DNA from: LMEP-6097 sp049314535
GTDB taxonomy: Bacteria > Cyanobacteriota > Vampirovibrionia > LMEP-6097
Assembly (NCBI GenBank): GCA_049314535.1
Contig: JBMOEX010000058.1
Span: forward strand, 1 to 14,679
Length of the DNA stretch: 14,679 nt
Direction: 5' to 3'
Below the pieces are notes generated by a model. It saw only the letters and a list, made by a program, of their open reading frames with translations. It ran no database searches and was not told the origin of the DNA. Shown one piece after another: positions 13,794 through 14,679 of this stretch (its first letter is position 1; the number at the start of each line of letters is the position of its first letter). The position numbers were made by a program, and so were the translations under genes.

Positions 13794-14042
13794 CTAAAAC
13801 ACCCCCCGAAAAAGCTCAATAGCAGCAGCTTTCACATCCTCCTGCCGCATAAGCGACTCCCCAACGAGAAAGCCCTTAACCCCATAATTCATTAATCGCT
13901 TAATATCCTCAGCAGAGCTAATCCCAGACTCGGAGATAATAAATCTATCTTTTAGTCTATCTTTAAATTCTTCGACAAGATTAATCGTTGTTTCTAAATT
14001 AAAAACACTGAGAATAATTTTTCTAAAAGATGATCGTAACCC
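13794..14042 (-). pseudogene. trpC: Degraded 3' remnant of indole-3-glycerol-phosphate synthase (trpC)
   Basis: The minus-strand frame ending at TAA/TAG 13794-13796 reads NLETTINLVEEFKDRL, then FIISESGISSAEDIKRLMNY and GVKGFLVGESLMRQEDVKAA. That is the last quarter of TrpC (SESGI...DI..L...G...FLVGESLMR), with a normal C-terminal end. Homology in this frame starts abruptly at about 14000. Just upstream a different frame reads GYDHLLEKLFSV, which weakly parallels the preceding TrpC segment GINNRDLKTFxV, so a 1-base indel near the T-run at about 14001-14005 is possible. The remaining 170 or so N-terminal residues, including the catalytic Lys region, are absent, and the frame meets a stop at 14064-14066. 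It cannot encode active enzyme. It is convergent with the ROK-like gene, with 6 bp between stops. Confidence 0.78.
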
Positions 14043-14045
14043 ATC

Positions 14046-14651
14046 ATGCATATTAAAACAGATTTACAAATAAGAGATCTAAAGAATACAACTAATCACC
14101 TTTCAAAAAATCATACTACTGAAAAAGATGCAATAAATGCCCCAAATAAAGATAGAGAACAAGCTTGGCAAATCAGCCAAGCTACTACTTCTACTCCGCA
14201 AGAAATATTAAAAATACTAAAGAATCAAGTCTTTAAAGATCTTAATAAAATACAAGATATTTATCAATCAAGCGTTTTTGATATTATAAGTGACAGCTCT
14301 TACCAATCTATTAGGTCACTGTGTGGCTTGCAAGAAAATGACTCAAAGTATTTAGATGTACTATTGGCTGCGTGTACAATATCTGAATTACAAAAAAATA
14401 TAGAAAATATTTCTGAAGCAAGAGAACCACTTGAATTACTCAACAATAAAATAAAAATATTTTTAGAAGAAATTAATACTGCGGTGCTAAATAATTTAAA
14501 AGCTAACAAAGAAGATATTAGAAATACTTTAAACGATACAGAATGGATAAATTTTCTAAATCAAATTGAAAAGCTCCACGAAATAGTCTTTGAAATGCAT
14601 AGTAACTTATGCATAACACTTAACGGGACTGTTGCCAATCCCAACGAGTAA
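14046..14651 (+). CDS. Hypothetical helical protein, 201 aa
   Basis: I do not recognise a family. The 201-residue, AT-rich ORF starts MHIKTDLQIRDLKNTTNHLS with a polar, Asn/Thr/Lys-rich first 45 residues. It then appears almost wholly alpha-helical, with heptad-like hydrophobic spacing: ILKILKNQVFKDLNKIQDIY, LLNNKIKIFLEEINTAVLNN, WINFLNQIEKLHEIVFEMHS. No signal peptide or membrane span is visible; two cysteines lie mid-protein and one near the end. The in-frame stop at 14037-14039 makes the ATG at 14046 the natural start, and there is no Shine-Dalgarno. It begins immediately beside the trpC remnant, which suggests that insertion or rearrangement removed the rest of trpC. The coding length without stops in such AT-rich DNA supports a real gene. 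Confidence 0.55.
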   Translation: MHIKTDLQIRDLKNTTNHLSKNHTTEKDAINAPNKDREQAWQISQATTSTPQEILKILKNQVFKDLNKIQDIYQSSVFDIISDSSYQSIRSLCGLQENDSKYLDVLLAACTISELQKNIENISEAREPLELLNNKIKIFLEEINTAVLNNLKANKEDIRNTLNDTEWINFLNQIEKLHEIVFEMHSNLCITLNGTVANPNE

Positions 14652-14679
14652 ATACCGATAAATATTTACGCTAAGAGTC

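Noticed and set aside
14300..14509. 69-codon minus-strand ORF inside the 201-aa gene
   Set aside because: It is antisense to a longer ORF with better coding character; its hydrophobic, Ser-rich translation is what antisense AT-rich coding DNA produces.
14652..14679. Right-hand edge of the window
   Set aside because: The 28 bases contain only a short A/T stretch with a small ATAAATAT-like symmetry; too little to call a feature.

Overview
This is an AT-rich (roughly one-third G+C by eye), gene-dense chromosomal stretch from a bacterium with a Gram-negative type of Min system. The MinC C-terminal domain (a GDVNP...WGTCRGIVHAG run) and MinE (HRMKLMLTHDR...MEQMKAEILEVISKYF) read most like cyanobacterial versions. 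With the low G+C and the absence of any photosynthesis gene, a non-photosynthetic cyanobacterial relative (Melainabacteria/Vampirovibrionia-like) is my best guess. This is inference, not proof. The standard code, with TGA as stop, fits every gene.

Layout. (1) Positions 1-457, minus strand: 5' part of an AI-2E-family (PerM/UPF0118) membrane permease gene that runs off the left edge. It is divergent from (2) a compact plus-strand operon minC-minD-minE-bioB (477-3288): the full division-site selection module followed by biotin synthase, whose start lies inside minE. (3) A minus-strand block (3314-5620): a frame-broken, internally deleted AAA-ATPase/PD-(D/E)XK pseudogene, a radical SAM gene overlapping its end, and a possible 37-residue membrane peptide. 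(4) A plus-strand pair, ddl (D-Ala-D-Ala ligase) and an OppC-type ABC permease, joined by a TAATG overlap (5713-7865). A long hairpin and then apt (7974-8525) follow. (5) An intact AAA_14/DUF4143 ATPase on the minus strand (8614-9774). (6) An accessory-looking right end: an 842-residue protein with HAD-phosphatase motifs split by a very large insertion (9916-12444), a ROK-fold protein with altered active-site and zinc residues (12555-13787), a decayed 3' remnant of trpC (13794 to about 14042, minus), and an unrecognised 201-residue helical protein (14046-14651).

How the genes work together. The Min proteins place the division septum, and Ddl makes the dipeptide for peptidoglycan. BioB and Apt are housekeeping enzymes for biotin synthesis and adenine salvage. 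The HAD-like/ROK-like pair suggests a phosphatase/kinase couple acting on a phosphorylated sugar, but substrate and activity are unknown.

Regulation. Most transcription-unit starts have a good -10 hexamer only 5-13 nt before the start codon and no ribosome binding site, as expected for leaderless or near-leaderless mRNAs. The ROK-like gene is the exception: TTGACA -35, a 20-bp perfect palindrome across the spacer and -10, a leader of about 40 nt and a clear GAGGAA Shine-Dalgarno. The most unusual items are the self-complementary bidirectional -10 between the permease and minC, the 68-nt out-of-frame minE/bioB overlap, the HAD/ROK pair, and the two broken genes.
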